Position numbers and translations under genes: made by a program. This document shows, in pieces, positions 6,379-12,294 of a DNA stretch of 19,499 nt; the first letter of the stretch is position 1, and every line of letters begins with the position of its first letter. The notes under the pieces were generated by a model, which worked only from the letters and a program-made list of their open reading frames with translations, did no database searches and had not been told where the DNA came from. The stretch is from Mesotoga sp. UBA6090 (GTDB lineage Bacteria > Thermotogota > Thermotogae > Petrotogales > Kosmotogaceae). Location: NCBI RefSeq assembly GCF_002435945.1, contig NZ_DIXC01000065.1, positions 1-19,499 of the forward strand. Direction: 5' to 3'.

Positions 6379-6819
6379 ACATCTAATATAGCACTTATAA
6401 CTTACGTTAACTCAAAATGATAAACCACTATACGGCCAGTTTTTTTCACAAAGTCGGAATCTTTTCCGAAAGTTTTGAAATCCTCTACCGTAAATAACTC
6501 CGTTCATTCCACTACCATTTTCACCGTTTCTCCCTACCCCGAGATTTTCATTACAAAACGTATATTTCTTAGTACATTTCACAATGTATAACGAACGTTA
6601 AGTCATTCAGGAATCGAAACAGGGAGGGGTGCATATACTGTAAGTGGCTTCTCATGGACTATACCTCCCCCCAGCCGTTAACTGATTCTTTACAATCATG
6701 TACCGTATCGTCATATAACACCCGTTATACTATTATCATCAACGAACGCAAAAACGATCAACCCAAAAAAGCTGTGCCACTTGAATTACAACGAGTGGCT
6801 CCCAAAAGGAGGAGAATGA
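6379..6819. promoter_or_regulatory. Integrase / small-gene divergent control region (440 bp, no gene)
   Basis: No credible gene is seen. The stretch is AT-rich, with CGTTAA at 6405, 6596 and 6676, an inverted repeat TAACG-AA-CGTTA (6589-6600), GTATAAC at 6586-6592, and TATAAC-ACCC-GTTATA (6714-6729). A rightward promoter could use TTTACA (6689-6694) with TATAAC (6714-6719), or TATACT (6726-6731). A looser dyad pairs GGGAGG (6622-6627) with CCTCCC (6664-6669). The GTTATAC element recurs twice in the cI/cro region, suggesting shared repressor control. If this were a free phage genome, attP might lie here. Confidence 0.4.
6385..6415 (-). promoter_or_regulatory. Candidate leaderless promoter of the integrase
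   Basis: On the minus strand TTGAGT (6415-6410) and TATATT (6390-6385) are 19 bases apart. The -10 box ends 6 bases before the integrase ATG, so transcription would start at or beside the start codon. No Shine-Dalgarno sequence lies between. The spacer is longer than ideal, so the -35 assignment is weak. Confidence 0.45.
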
Positions 6820-7080
6820 ATGAATCTCAAGGAAAAGTTAGCGGAAGCTCCAAAGGTGGTTGAAAAGAAGACTGACGGTAACGTGTGGAAGACCAAGAAA
6901 GCCGAGGAAGAGGCAAAGGGTAACACTTACGCGCCGATCTTCCTGCCAGCAAAAGTTGTCAACGTTGCAAAAGATATGGCAAAGAAGCTGCGAGTGCGCT
7001 ACGAAGAAGTGCTCGCAGAAGTGTTGACAGATGAGGAGAATTTCAAGGTATTTATCGCGGAGGTCAAAAAGGCGAAGTAG
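6820..7080 (+). CDS. Small Lys-rich protein of unknown function
   Basis: I do not recognise this 86-residue protein. It is highly charged, with a Lys/Glu-rich N-terminal third (NLKEKLAEAPKVVEKKTDG...) followed by a compact C-terminal half (YAPIFLPAKVVNVAKDMAKKLRVRYEEVLAEVLTD) that looks helical and could be a small DNA-binding or ribbon-helix-helix-like unit. That structural guess is weak. Start ATG 6820 has an ideal AGGAGG with 7-base spacing. It stands alone between the integrase control region and the structured RNA, a usual place for a phage regulator or directionality factor, but nothing in the sequence proves that role. Confidence 0.75.
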   Translation: MNLKEKLAEAPKVVEKKTDGNVWKTKKAEEEAKGNTYAPIFLPAKVVNVAKDMAKKLRVRYEEVLAEVLTDEENFKVFIAEVKKAK

Positions 7081-7107
7081 GAGTGGGCGAAAGCCCACTC
7101 TTCCTTT
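7081..7107 (+). terminator. GAAA-capped hairpin: weak terminator, or 5' helix of the large RNA
   Basis: GAGTGGGC (7081-7088), loop GAAA, GCCCACTC (7093-7100), an 8-bp perfect stem starting right at the stop of the preceding gene. The following tract TTCCTTT is a poor T run. The GNRA tetraloop would fit equally well as the first hairpin of the structured RNA. TTGACA (7024-7029) and TATTTA (7049-7054), 19 bases apart inside the preceding gene, could be a promoter for it. Confidence 0.55.
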
Positions 7108-7960
7108 AGGAATAGTGATTTACGTGGCGAGGAAGACGGTTCACTTGGAGCTGGTGATTGTCGGTCAGTGCCGTTGAGAGTATCGACGGCACTCGCGGAG
7201 AATCAACTGGCCTTTGGAAAGTGAATGATAGTCGGGAACATCGAGTGGGAGAGATGCTCATGCCAATCCCGAGGTTCGGAGTGCGTGGTAATCAGGCGCG
7301 TTCGGGAACTCGGTTACGGAGAGGTTCTTCCGCAAGCAGTGGTATCGTGGTTAACTGCGCTCGCAAGTGTCCGCGTACCCACTCCATACATACGGCACAT
7401 ATTGCCGTTCCGCTCGACAGTTCGGTCACGGCACTGTTCCGACAAAGTGCGTCCCTCAAAGTGGGTATCGGATAGTCGCTTCTAAAGTGGCGAGTCCGAC
7501 TCTCCTGCGGAGACGGAGGCACGATCGTTCACTCCATAGCTGAGGCACTTGAAACGTGCTGGTTTGGGAATCCCACTTATGACCCATGAGGATAGACAGC
7601 GAAGGTCGAGGCATGGCAGGTGGAGTTCGGTTTCCACTCATGGAGGTTGCAGGTGCAATGGTGATGAACCACTTCTATGATGATACCTCGATTGTGTACA
7701 CACCGAACGAGTGCTGTCAATGGCGGTGGTCGCTCGTCAGGGGTTCACTAGACTTATAGCGACAGTGAGCGTGGCAAACTCACTGTGTACCGTCCGATTT
7801 CCGTACTCTTTTCCTCTGCAGGATTTTGCACACTCTCTATCACTCGCTATTCATGGGAGTGAGGGATCGTGCGTGATAAATGTCACGTAGGGAGATTCGC
7901 ATGGAAAAGAGTGGTCTTTATAGATTTTGGTAGGGAGGAAACCTCGTTTCCTTCCCTCCA
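7108..7960 (+). ncRNA. Giant structured non-coding RNA candidate (GOLLD/ROOL-like or new class)
   Basis: About 850 bases without a credible gene fold into many nested helices. Long-range: 7139-7146/7219-7226; 7368-7383/7460-7474 (15 bp, one bulged C); 7359-7364/7490-7495; 7604-7611/7686-7693; 7805-7814/7903-7912 (10 bp, perfect). Local hairpins: 7167-7174/7186-7193 (8 bp), 7232-7237/7267-7272, 7392-7397/7403-7408, 7416-7421/7433-7438, 7495-7505/7509-7517, 7619-7624/7633-7638, 7762-7769/7779-7786 (8 bp), 7840-7845/7857-7862. Near the end, 7932-7942 pairs with 7946-7957. Several pairs are G-U on + and would be A-C on the other strand, which favours + transcription. Large ornate RNAs of the GOLLD and ROOL classes occur in prophages; I could not match a consensus, so class membership is open. 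Ends are approximate. Confidence 0.75.
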
Positions 7961-7983
7961 TAACCTATAAGGGAGGTGAGTTA

Positions 7984-8331
7984 ATGGAGCTTGAAAGTGA
8001 AAAGTTGAGTGTCAGATATGAGGACGGTTGGTGGAGGCTGATTCCGAAAGGCTCTACTGACGACTACTGTTTCAGAGGAACGTCGAAGGGATTAAGTGCT
8101 CTTCTTACCTTCGCGAGACACAGAGGTTGGGCTGATAGGGAACGTGTAAGTGGAACATTGAAACTCGAGAAGATATTTATGGACGAGAGAGGACGTTGCA
8201 CGTGCACTTTGGAAATAGAGGGCAACAGGATAGTGGTAGTTGAAGATCCCGACTGGTCGAGTGGGTTGATCACAAGGAAATTTCCAAAGACGCTTGATTC
8301 ACTTGCATATGCACTTACATTCCTACAGTAA
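7984..8331 (+). CDS. Hypothetical phage protein (115 aa)
   Basis: Not recognised. A soluble, mixed alpha/beta-looking protein with Trp-rich N-terminal sequence (YEDGWWRLIPKGSTDDYCF) and an acidic strand-rich middle (CTCTLEIEGNRIVVVEDPD). The ATG at 7984 is chosen over an upstream in-frame start because GGGAGGTGA precedes it with 4 bases of spacing. It is the first gene after the structured RNA, whose terminal hairpin (7932-7957) lies just upstream. A strong hairpin (8351-8393) follows. No transmembrane segment or signal peptide. Confidence 0.75.
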   Translation: MELESEKLSVRYEDGWWRLIPKGSTDDYCFRGTSKGLSALLTFARHRGWADRERVSGTLKLEKIFMDERGRCTCTLEIEGNRIVVVEDPDWSSGLITRKFPKTLDSLAYALTFLQ

Positions 8332-8350
8332 TTATACCATAGAGGAAGGC

Positions 8351-8400
8351 CGTTCTTCAAGGGACATTCCTTGTGAGTGTCCCTTCGAGAGCGACTTTTA
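8351..8400 (+). terminator. Strong hairpin, possible terminator
   Basis: CGTTCT (8351-8356) pairs with AGAGCG (8388-8393), then a 2x2 internal loop, then AAGGGACA (8359-8366) with TGTCCCTT (8378-8385) around an 11-base loop: 14 base pairs in all. ACTTTTA follows. The short T run makes it either a modest terminator or a structured leader element of the next gene. Confidence 0.55.
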
Positions 8401-8481
8401 GGAGGTGCAACTATTAGTTTATTCTTCGAGGCACATCATCACGGTGTACCTCCGAGAGTAACCTAAATGGGAGGTGATGCA

Positions 8482-8847
8482 ATGAAGAAGGTACTTATTG
8501 ATAAGCACAGCGGCGAGATTTACTTCTCTCCATGTGTGGGGCAGTTAATGATGTTAAGTGCGGCAATGCGCAATGAAGGTCTCCTGTTAGTAACAGGAGA
8601 CGAGTTCGAGGACACACATGAGGCTCGTAAAGTGAGTCTCAATATAGCAGAGTACGACAAAACTTGCGGTGCATTTTTCCAAGTGGTAATTGAAGAACGC
8701 GGCGCTGTGGTTTATGCAGAGTCGCACTCTTCGTACTGGAAGGCCTTAGAAAGTTGGTATCAGTGGGGGTGCTTCTGGGACGGTTTAGCACAGAAGTTCT
8801 TCACTGAGGTGGTGAGAACCAATGAGATCACCGATCTACATTGGTAG
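8482..8847 (+). CDS. Hypothetical phage protein (121 aa)
   Basis: Not recognised. Start ATG 8482 follows GGGAGGTGATGCA; an in-frame ATG at 8467 overlaps that ribosome site and is less likely. The sequence has a helical N-terminal part (VGQLMMLSAAMRNEGLLLVTGDEFED), a beta-rich middle (GAFFQVVIEERGAVVYAES), and a Trp-rich C-terminal helix (WKALESWYQWGCFWDG). It lacks membrane segments. The leader between 8332 and 8481 contains two hairpins and a stranded GGAGGTG sequence with no start codon behind it. Confidence 0.75.
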   Translation: MKKVLIDKHSGEIYFSPCVGQLMMLSAAMRNEGLLLVTGDEFEDTHEARKVSLNIAEYDKTCGAFFQVVIEERGAVVYAESHSSYWKALESWYQWGCFWDGLAQKFFTEVVRTNEITDLHW

Positions 8848-8883
8848 ATGAGCTAGTGAAACTATATCACAGGGAGGTGGACT

Positions 8884-9276
8884 ATGTGGAAACTCGCCGT
8901 GGTGAGAGCCACGCACGAGGAATTGGAAAATGCTAAAGACCGCGTGCTTGAAGGCAGGAGGTTCGTAACACGAGACGCGGTTTATAGTACTGACTACAGT
9001 TCTCTGCACGCTCTCTTCAAGAGGGTGCTAGAGAACGTGAAAGAAGAGGAAACAATCAGGAGAGCTTACGAGTTCTCCCCGAAGTACGATTACGGAGATG
9101 ATATGGACGAGGTTCTGTATCTCTGTGATCTGGATATTGTCAAAGAGATCTTCGGAGACGTTCCGAAGGTCACTGCGTACTTCGCTCTCTACGGAGATGC
9201 GGACTACGAGGAGGTATGGCTCACAGACTCCCCGCGTCCTTACGACAGGGACGCTGAGTACATGAGGGTTTTATGA
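8884..9276 (+). CDS. Hypothetical phage protein (130 aa)
   Basis: Not recognised. An acidic protein with many Asp, Glu and Tyr residues in the C-terminal half (YDYGDDMDEVLYLCDLDIVKEIF, YGDADYEEVWLTDSPRPYDRD). Such acidic surface is common in small phage inhibitors and DNA mimics, but I see no specific match and claim no function. GGGAGGTGGACT precedes ATG 8884. The stop overlaps the next start by four bases (ATGA), so the two genes are translationally coupled. Confidence 0.75.
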   Translation: MWKLAVVRATHEELENAKDRVLEGRRFVTRDAVYSTDYSSLHALFKRVLENVKEEETIRRAYEFSPKYDYGDDMDEVLYLCDLDIVKEIFGDVPKVTAYFALYGDADYEEVWLTDSPRPYDRDAEYMRVL

Positions 9277-9530
9277 GACACTACATTTTCATGACTGGTG
9301 AAAGTGTTGTCGGTGTCGAGGTTCATCTCGAGACTTCCAGTCTCAAGGAGGCGATCACCGATTTCAATAAGTACGTTAAGGCCGTGCGAGAAGCCACAAA
9401 GCACGGCTATGACGGAAAGAAGAAGTTAGAACTCCTTCAGGAGAATGAAGGAGTGTTTACCGTACTCCGTTCTAAGAACGTCGGGAGAGGTAAAGGTACT
9501 AGAAGGCGGCTTCTCCTTGTGAGGTTCTAA
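9273..9530 (+). CDS. Hypothetical basic phage protein (85 aa)
   Basis: Not recognised. It starts on the ATGA overlap with the preceding gene and ends on a TAATG overlap with a 28-codon frame. The C-terminus is strongly basic (KNVGRGKGTRRRLLLVRF). With an acidic upstream partner this could be a protein pair, but that is conjecture based only on charge and coupling. Confidence 0.7.
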   Translation: MRHYIFMTGESVVGVEVHLETSSLKEAITDFNKYVKAVREATKHGYDGKKKLELLQENEGVFTVLRSKNVGRGKGTRRRLLLVRF

Positions 9531-9616
9531 TGAACAGGCTCAGCCTGACAAAGATCAACGAGAAGATTAAGCAAGAAACTGAAGGTTGGAGTGGAAATAT
9601 AGAAATAGAAATCTAG
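9530..9616 (+). CDS. Very small hypothetical peptide (28 aa)
   Basis: MNRLSLTKINEKIKQETEGW followed by SGNIEIEI. Its ATG overlaps the stop of the upstream gene (TAATG), the usual geometry of coupled phage genes, and it ends shortly before a strong terminator. No separate ribosome site is obvious. It may be a genuine micro-protein or only a chance frame after a coupled stop. Confidence 0.4.
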   Translation: MNRLSLTKINEKIKQETEGWSGNIEIEI

Positions 9617-9634
9617 CCTCATTGTTTAACGGAG

Positions 9635-9661
9635 GGGCGATCGAGAGATCGCCCTTTTCTT
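9635..9661 (+). terminator. Rho-independent terminator
   Basis: GGGCGATC (9635-9642), loop GAGA, GATCGCCC (9647-9654), then TTTTCTT. It closes the 8482-9616 gene group. Confidence 0.9.
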
Positions 9662-9679
9662 ATGCAAAGGAGGTGGGAT

Positions 9680-10045
9680 ATGCACGCAGTGATTCATCAG
9701 AAAGACGACACTTACACCGTCAAAGAACTCACTATCGGTGTTGGTGCTGAAGGAATTGTAATGACAGGAACGGAAGCCGAGTGCAATGCTCGGCTTAATT
9801 CTATCCTCTATGGCGATAGAGAGTTCTACCTCGTCTCGAGGGCGAACCTAGTAAAGATGGAGGCAGAGAGAGAGATCGTGACCGCACCAAGAGGGAGTAA
9901 TTATTGCTTCCCTAACGCGATCTTGGTGAAGCGTTTCCTAGATAGACAGGAAGCGTATGAGTACATGAAGTCTCTGAATTACATCGAAGAATTACTGAAA
10001 ATTCAAGCTAGGAGGTGGGCAATTGAAGAAAGCTCAGCTTTTTGA
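9680..10045 (+). CDS. Hypothetical phage protein (121 aa)
   Basis: Not recognised. ATG 9680 is chosen because AAGGAGGTGGGAT precedes it; the frame is open from 9662, but that ATG lies upstream of the ribosome site. The protein seems beta-rich at the N-terminus (YTVKELTIGVGAEGIVMTG) and helical at the C-terminus (RFLDRQEAYEYMKSLNYIEELLKIQ). It follows the terminator at 9635-9661 with almost no room for a new promoter, so it may depend on read-through or antitermination. Confidence 0.72.
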   Translation: MHAVIHQKDDTYTVKELTIGVGAEGIVMTGTEAECNARLNSILYGDREFYLVSRANLVKMEAEREIVTAPRGSNYCFPNAILVKRFLDRQEAYEYMKSLNYIEELLKIQARRWAIEESSAF

Positions 10046-10271
10046 GTTCCTTGCCTCCATAGCGAGAAGCGAAGGAGGAGAAGCGAGGGAGGCTCAGTAC
10101 CTTCTGCCCTATGTTAAAGGGCTTAAGAAGGGTGAGTTCAAAGAGAAAGTTAAAGCAAGGATAAGGCATTTGGAAAACCTTATCGAAGAAGAACCATTCT
10201 ACAGGAAGGTAAGAAAGGGAATGCTCGAAACAGACAGGAAGATTCTTGAGAGAATCTTCGACTGGAGGTAG
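10023..10271 (+). CDS. Hypothetical basic helical protein (82 aa)
   Basis: Not recognised. It uses a TTG start at 10023 behind GGAGGTGGGCAA and overlaps the previous gene by 23 bases. The sequence is helical and basic (YVKGLKKGEFKEKVKARIRHLENLIEEEPFYRKVRKGMLETDRKILERIFDWR). No known motif seen. Confidence 0.68.
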   Translation: MKKAQLFEFLASIARSEGGEAREAQYLLPYVKGLKKGEFKEKVKARIRHLENLIEEEPFYRKVRKGMLETDRKILERIFDWR

Positions 10272-10273
10272 GT

Positions 10274-10606
10274 ATGAAGTTAGAAGAGTTAATTCCAGAC
10301 AGTTGGAAGTGGGTAGAGGAGAACATCAACAAACTGTACAAAGAAAGGTACTTCGACTCGCTAATAGACTACTACGGCGAGTATCCAGAGGAAGTAACAG
10401 CATCTTGGGCTTGCGCACTTATGACCTTCGTTCCTAAAGATCGAAAGTACGATTATAACGGTGCAGTGAGGCTCTTCATAAGATCAATGTGCGCTGATGT
10501 AAGACAGAGGATAAAAGCAAACACTAAGGTTTTCATAAGGGAGGTGCAGCGTGAGTATCAAACTGTTAAGGCTGAACGAGCTGCTGAAGAGCCTGCAGAA
10601 GTTTGA
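10274..10606 (+). CDS. Hypothetical phage protein (110 aa)
   Basis: Not recognised. It starts at ATG 10274, just after the previous stop, with GGAGGTAGGT upstream. The predicted product is mostly helical (IPDSWKWVEENINKLYKERYFDSLIDYYGEYPEEVTASW), with a basic stretch (MCADVRQRIKANTKVFIREVQRE) near the C-terminus. The 3' end overlaps the next gene by 56 bases in another frame. Confidence 0.7.
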   Translation: MKLEELIPDSWKWVEENINKLYKERYFDSLIDYYGEYPEEVTASWACALMTFVPKDRKYDYNGAVRLFIRSMCADVRQRIKANTKVFIREVQREYQTVKAERAAEEPAEV

Positions 10607-10793
10607 CGGAAGGAACGGATTCGAGGTTAACACCTCAGTTCGACAACCGACATGCGGTTTCTATCAGGTGTTTTGCGATGTGAAGAAGGACGATCAGTAC
10701 GTTGTTCGTTACGTGTCCTCGAATATCGACGAGGCACAATCTGCACTAAAGGGATTCGCAAGGCTGTTGGAGGTGGCAGTGTGGACAACATAG
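10551..10793 (+). CDS. Hypothetical phage protein (80 aa)
   Basis: Not recognised. GTG start at 10551 behind GGGAGGTGCAGC, inside the 3' end of the upstream gene. The long overlap (56 bp) plus a strong ribosome site argues for a real overlapping gene. The sequence pairs a helical N-terminus (LLRLNELLKSLQKFDG) with a beta-rich middle (YQVFCDVKKDDQYVVRYVSS). Confidence 0.65.
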   Translation: MSIKLLRLNELLKSLQKFDGRNGFEVNTSVRQPTCGFYQVFCDVKKDDQYVVRYVSSNIDEAQSALKGFARLLEVAVWTT

Positions 10794-10978
10794 AAGAAAT
10801 TGAAGAAGAAATCGATGAGTGGGAATCTAAGTTAGAAAACGACGACCTCACCGATGAGCAGATCAGTGAGATCGAGGAAAAGATAGAGAAATTGAAAGAA
10901 GAACTCAAGGACGCGTGGTATATCAAGAAGCATGGTATCTACGCGTACAACGGAGTATCTCCTAGAGACTTTATGTGA
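10781..10978 (+). CDS. Small acidic coiled-coil protein (65 aa)
   Basis: No family recognised. The GTG at 10781 follows GGAGGTGGCA and lies within the end of the upstream gene. The first 40 residues form a clear Glu-rich heptad-like helix (IEEIEEEIDEWESKLENDD, ISEIEEKIEKLKEELKD), then a short tail with YIKKHGIYAYNG. Small acidic coiled-coil proteins of this sort are typical phage accessory products; its partner is unknown. The frame is open upstream, but the earlier starts lack ribosome sites. Confidence 0.65.
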   Translation: MDNIEEIEEEIDEWESKLENDDLTDEQISEIEEKIEKLKEELKDAWYIKKHGIYAYNGVSPRDFM

Positions 10979-10984
10979 TTCCTG

Positions 10985-11008
10985 ACGGGTGGGCTTCGGC
11001 CTATCCGT
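10985..11008 (+). other. UUCG-capped 10-bp hairpin
   Basis: ACGGGTGGGC (10985-10994), loop TTCG, GCCTATCCGT (10999-11008). All ten positions pair on the + strand (two G-U), and the loop is the extra-stable UUCG type. No T run follows, so it is probably not a plain terminator. A second hairpin, CAACG-TCTT-CGTTG (11048-11061), follows. Confidence 0.6.
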
Positions 11009-11066
11009 GAGTAATACACTACAAAACCCTACGCAAGTATCTTACCACAACGTCTTCGTTGCATTA

Positions 11067-11092
11067 GCCTCGTGCGATGCGAGGCACTTTTT
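11067..11092 (+). terminator. Rho-independent terminator
   Basis: GCCTCG (11067-11072), loop TGCGATG, CGAGGC (11080-11085), then ACTTTTT. Third hairpin in the 145-bp gap between two hypothetical genes. Confidence 0.7.
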
Positions 11093-11123
11093 GAAGTGAG
11101 TAACGCCATATAGGAGGTGAAGT

Positions 11124-11465
11124 ATGACGGTATCTTATCAGTTCGAAGTAGGAGACAAAGTGTGCGTGAGAGGAGGAGAGATGGAAAAGAATAAAGAACG
11201 ATTGCTAAGGAAGTATCGACACAAGAGAAAGGTTTTCTCCGAGTACGCCGCCGACGTTCACGTTACCAACGTAGGCGGAACTGTTCTGTGGCTCGGAGAT
11301 GAGGTGGATTTCGGTGATAGAGTTTGCACTCAAGAAGAGATCGGACTCGATGGAATTAAGGGATTCAGCAGAGTCATGAGGAAGAAGATTTACTTCTCAA
11401 AGAAAGGGCCTTATATAACACACGAAGGCACAAGACTTTATATCAGTGAGTTTTACAGGAGGTAG
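11124..11465 (+). CDS. Hypothetical basic phage protein (113 aa)
   Basis: Not recognised. Starts at ATG 11124 behind AGGAGGTGAAGT. The N-terminal part (YQFEVGDKVCVRGGEMEKNKERLLRKYRHKRKV) resembles the start of a small beta-barrel with a long basic insert, while the rest looks beta-rich (VTNVGGTVLWLGDEVDFGDRV). The opening FEVGDKV phrase is common in SH3-like nucleic-acid-binding barrels, which is only a hint. Confidence 0.72.
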   Translation: MTVSYQFEVGDKVCVRGGEMEKNKERLLRKYRHKRKVFSEYAADVHVTNVGGTVLWLGDEVDFGDRVCTQEEIGLDGIKGFSRVMRKKIYFSKKGPYITHEGTRLYISEFYRR

Positions 11466-11467
11466 CT

Positions 11468-11680
11468 ATGACGAGAGCCGAGTCGAGATACCAAGAGACA
11501 ATTCCAACTCGAAAGGGTTTTGTGTACGTTGACGTGCAAAAGAAGAGGCAAAAGAAATACCGCCTCTCATACGCATACGGTGGGGTTGTTCAGGAGATGG
11601 CAACTGTGTGCGGATTTGACGATGCAATCTTTGTAGCTAAAGAACTTGCCAACGTTCATAAGGAGGTATGGGTGAAGTGA
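11468..11680 (+). CDS. Hypothetical basic phage protein (70 aa)
   Basis: Not recognised. ATG 11468 follows AGGAGGTAGCT, whose ribosome site overlaps the stop region of the upstream gene. The product is short and basic, with likely strands (GFVYVDVQKKRQKKYRLSYAYGG) then a helix (DDAIFVAKELANVHKEVW). Coupled to the following gene through a GTGA overlap. Confidence 0.7.
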   Translation: MTRAESRYQETIPTRKGFVYVDVQKKRQKKYRLSYAYGGVVQEMATVCGFDDAIFVAKELANVHKEVWVK

Positions 11681-11997
11681 TTGACCTAGATAAGTATGAT
11701 AGGGTTTGCGAAGTTTTGAAAGAAAGCGAGCTGTTGAGTCTCGCAAAGGAAATATACAGCGAGTTTATTTACGATGAAAACAAGTTGTATTTTATCTTTA
11801 GTGACATGATCTCTGGTACTGACTTAGGATTCTTGAGCAGAAAGATTGATGGTCTTAGCGAGAAAGACTTCTCGTATCTCGTTGAAATTCTTGAGGTGTT
11901 CGATATAGGGTATGCAACACTCGAGGATAACTACTTGATGTTCGTAAGAGATATGAGACCCCACGACGTAAGAATCGACGCGAGGAGGCGTGACTGA
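11677..11997 (+). CDS. Hypothetical acidic phage protein (106 aa)
   Basis: Not recognised. I chose GTG 11677, which overlaps the upstream stop as GTGA and sits 10 bases after AGGAGG. The in-frame ATG at 11668 is only one base from that ribosome site and is less likely, though it cannot be excluded. The product is acidic and helical (YDRVCEVLKESELLSLAKEI, IDGLSEKDFSYLVEILEVFD), ending in a short basic tail. Confidence 0.68.
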   Translation: MIDLDKYDRVCEVLKESELLSLAKEIYSEFIYDENKLYFIFSDMISGTDLGFLSRKIDGLSEKDFSYLVEILEVFDIGYATLEDNYLMFVRDMRPHDVRIDARRRD

Positions 11998-12281
11998 TGT
12001 ACATAATCACAGAGAATGGGTTCGCATTGAATCTAACTGATGTAGATTGCATTGTGTTCAAGGAGAACAGCGACATCATATACGACAAAGGTCATTGTCG
12101 AGTTGACAAAGAAGGTAACTGTATTCACAGAAAAGATGTGGAGATATACGCGTCAAAGCACGGAGGCAGTATGCTGATTAAGACGGTAAAGACGGCAGCC
12201 GAAGCTAAGAAGTATATTGCAGATCTTCTGAAACGGAAGGGAGAAGTGGTTCTAACGAACAGCTTGATGACGCTTGAGTAG
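11997..12281 (+). CDS. Hypothetical phage protein (94 aa)
   Basis: Not recognised. The ATG at 11997 overlaps the upstream stop by one base (TGATG), with AGGAGGCGTGACTG before it. The sequence begins with probable beta strands (MYIITENGFALNLTDVDCIVF) and ends with a helix (TAAEAKKYIADLLKRKGE). Two Cys and His residues (GHCRVDKEGNCIHRKD) might form a small metal site, but spacing does not match a known motif. Confidence 0.68.
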   Translation: MYIITENGFALNLTDVDCIVFKENSDIIYDKGHCRVDKEGNCIHRKDVEIYASKHGGSMLIKTVKTAAEAKKYIADLLKRKGEVVLTNSLMTLE

Positions 12282-12294
12282 GCGAGCGTTAATA

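Noticed and set aside
6654..6863. 69-codon frame ahead of the small Lys-rich gene
   Set aside because: It crosses the promoter region, has no ribosome site, and overlaps the well-supported start at 6820.
7158..7641. Open frames of 60-105 codons on both strands in the RNA region
   Set aside because: None has a ribosome site, they overlap each other in several frames, and their sequences are low in typical protein character. The same bases are explained better by the helices.
10627..10926. 99-codon Ser-rich antisense frame
   Set aside because: It is the mirror of the Glu-rich coiled-coil gene; Ser/Ile runs arise from the complementary GAA/GAG codons.
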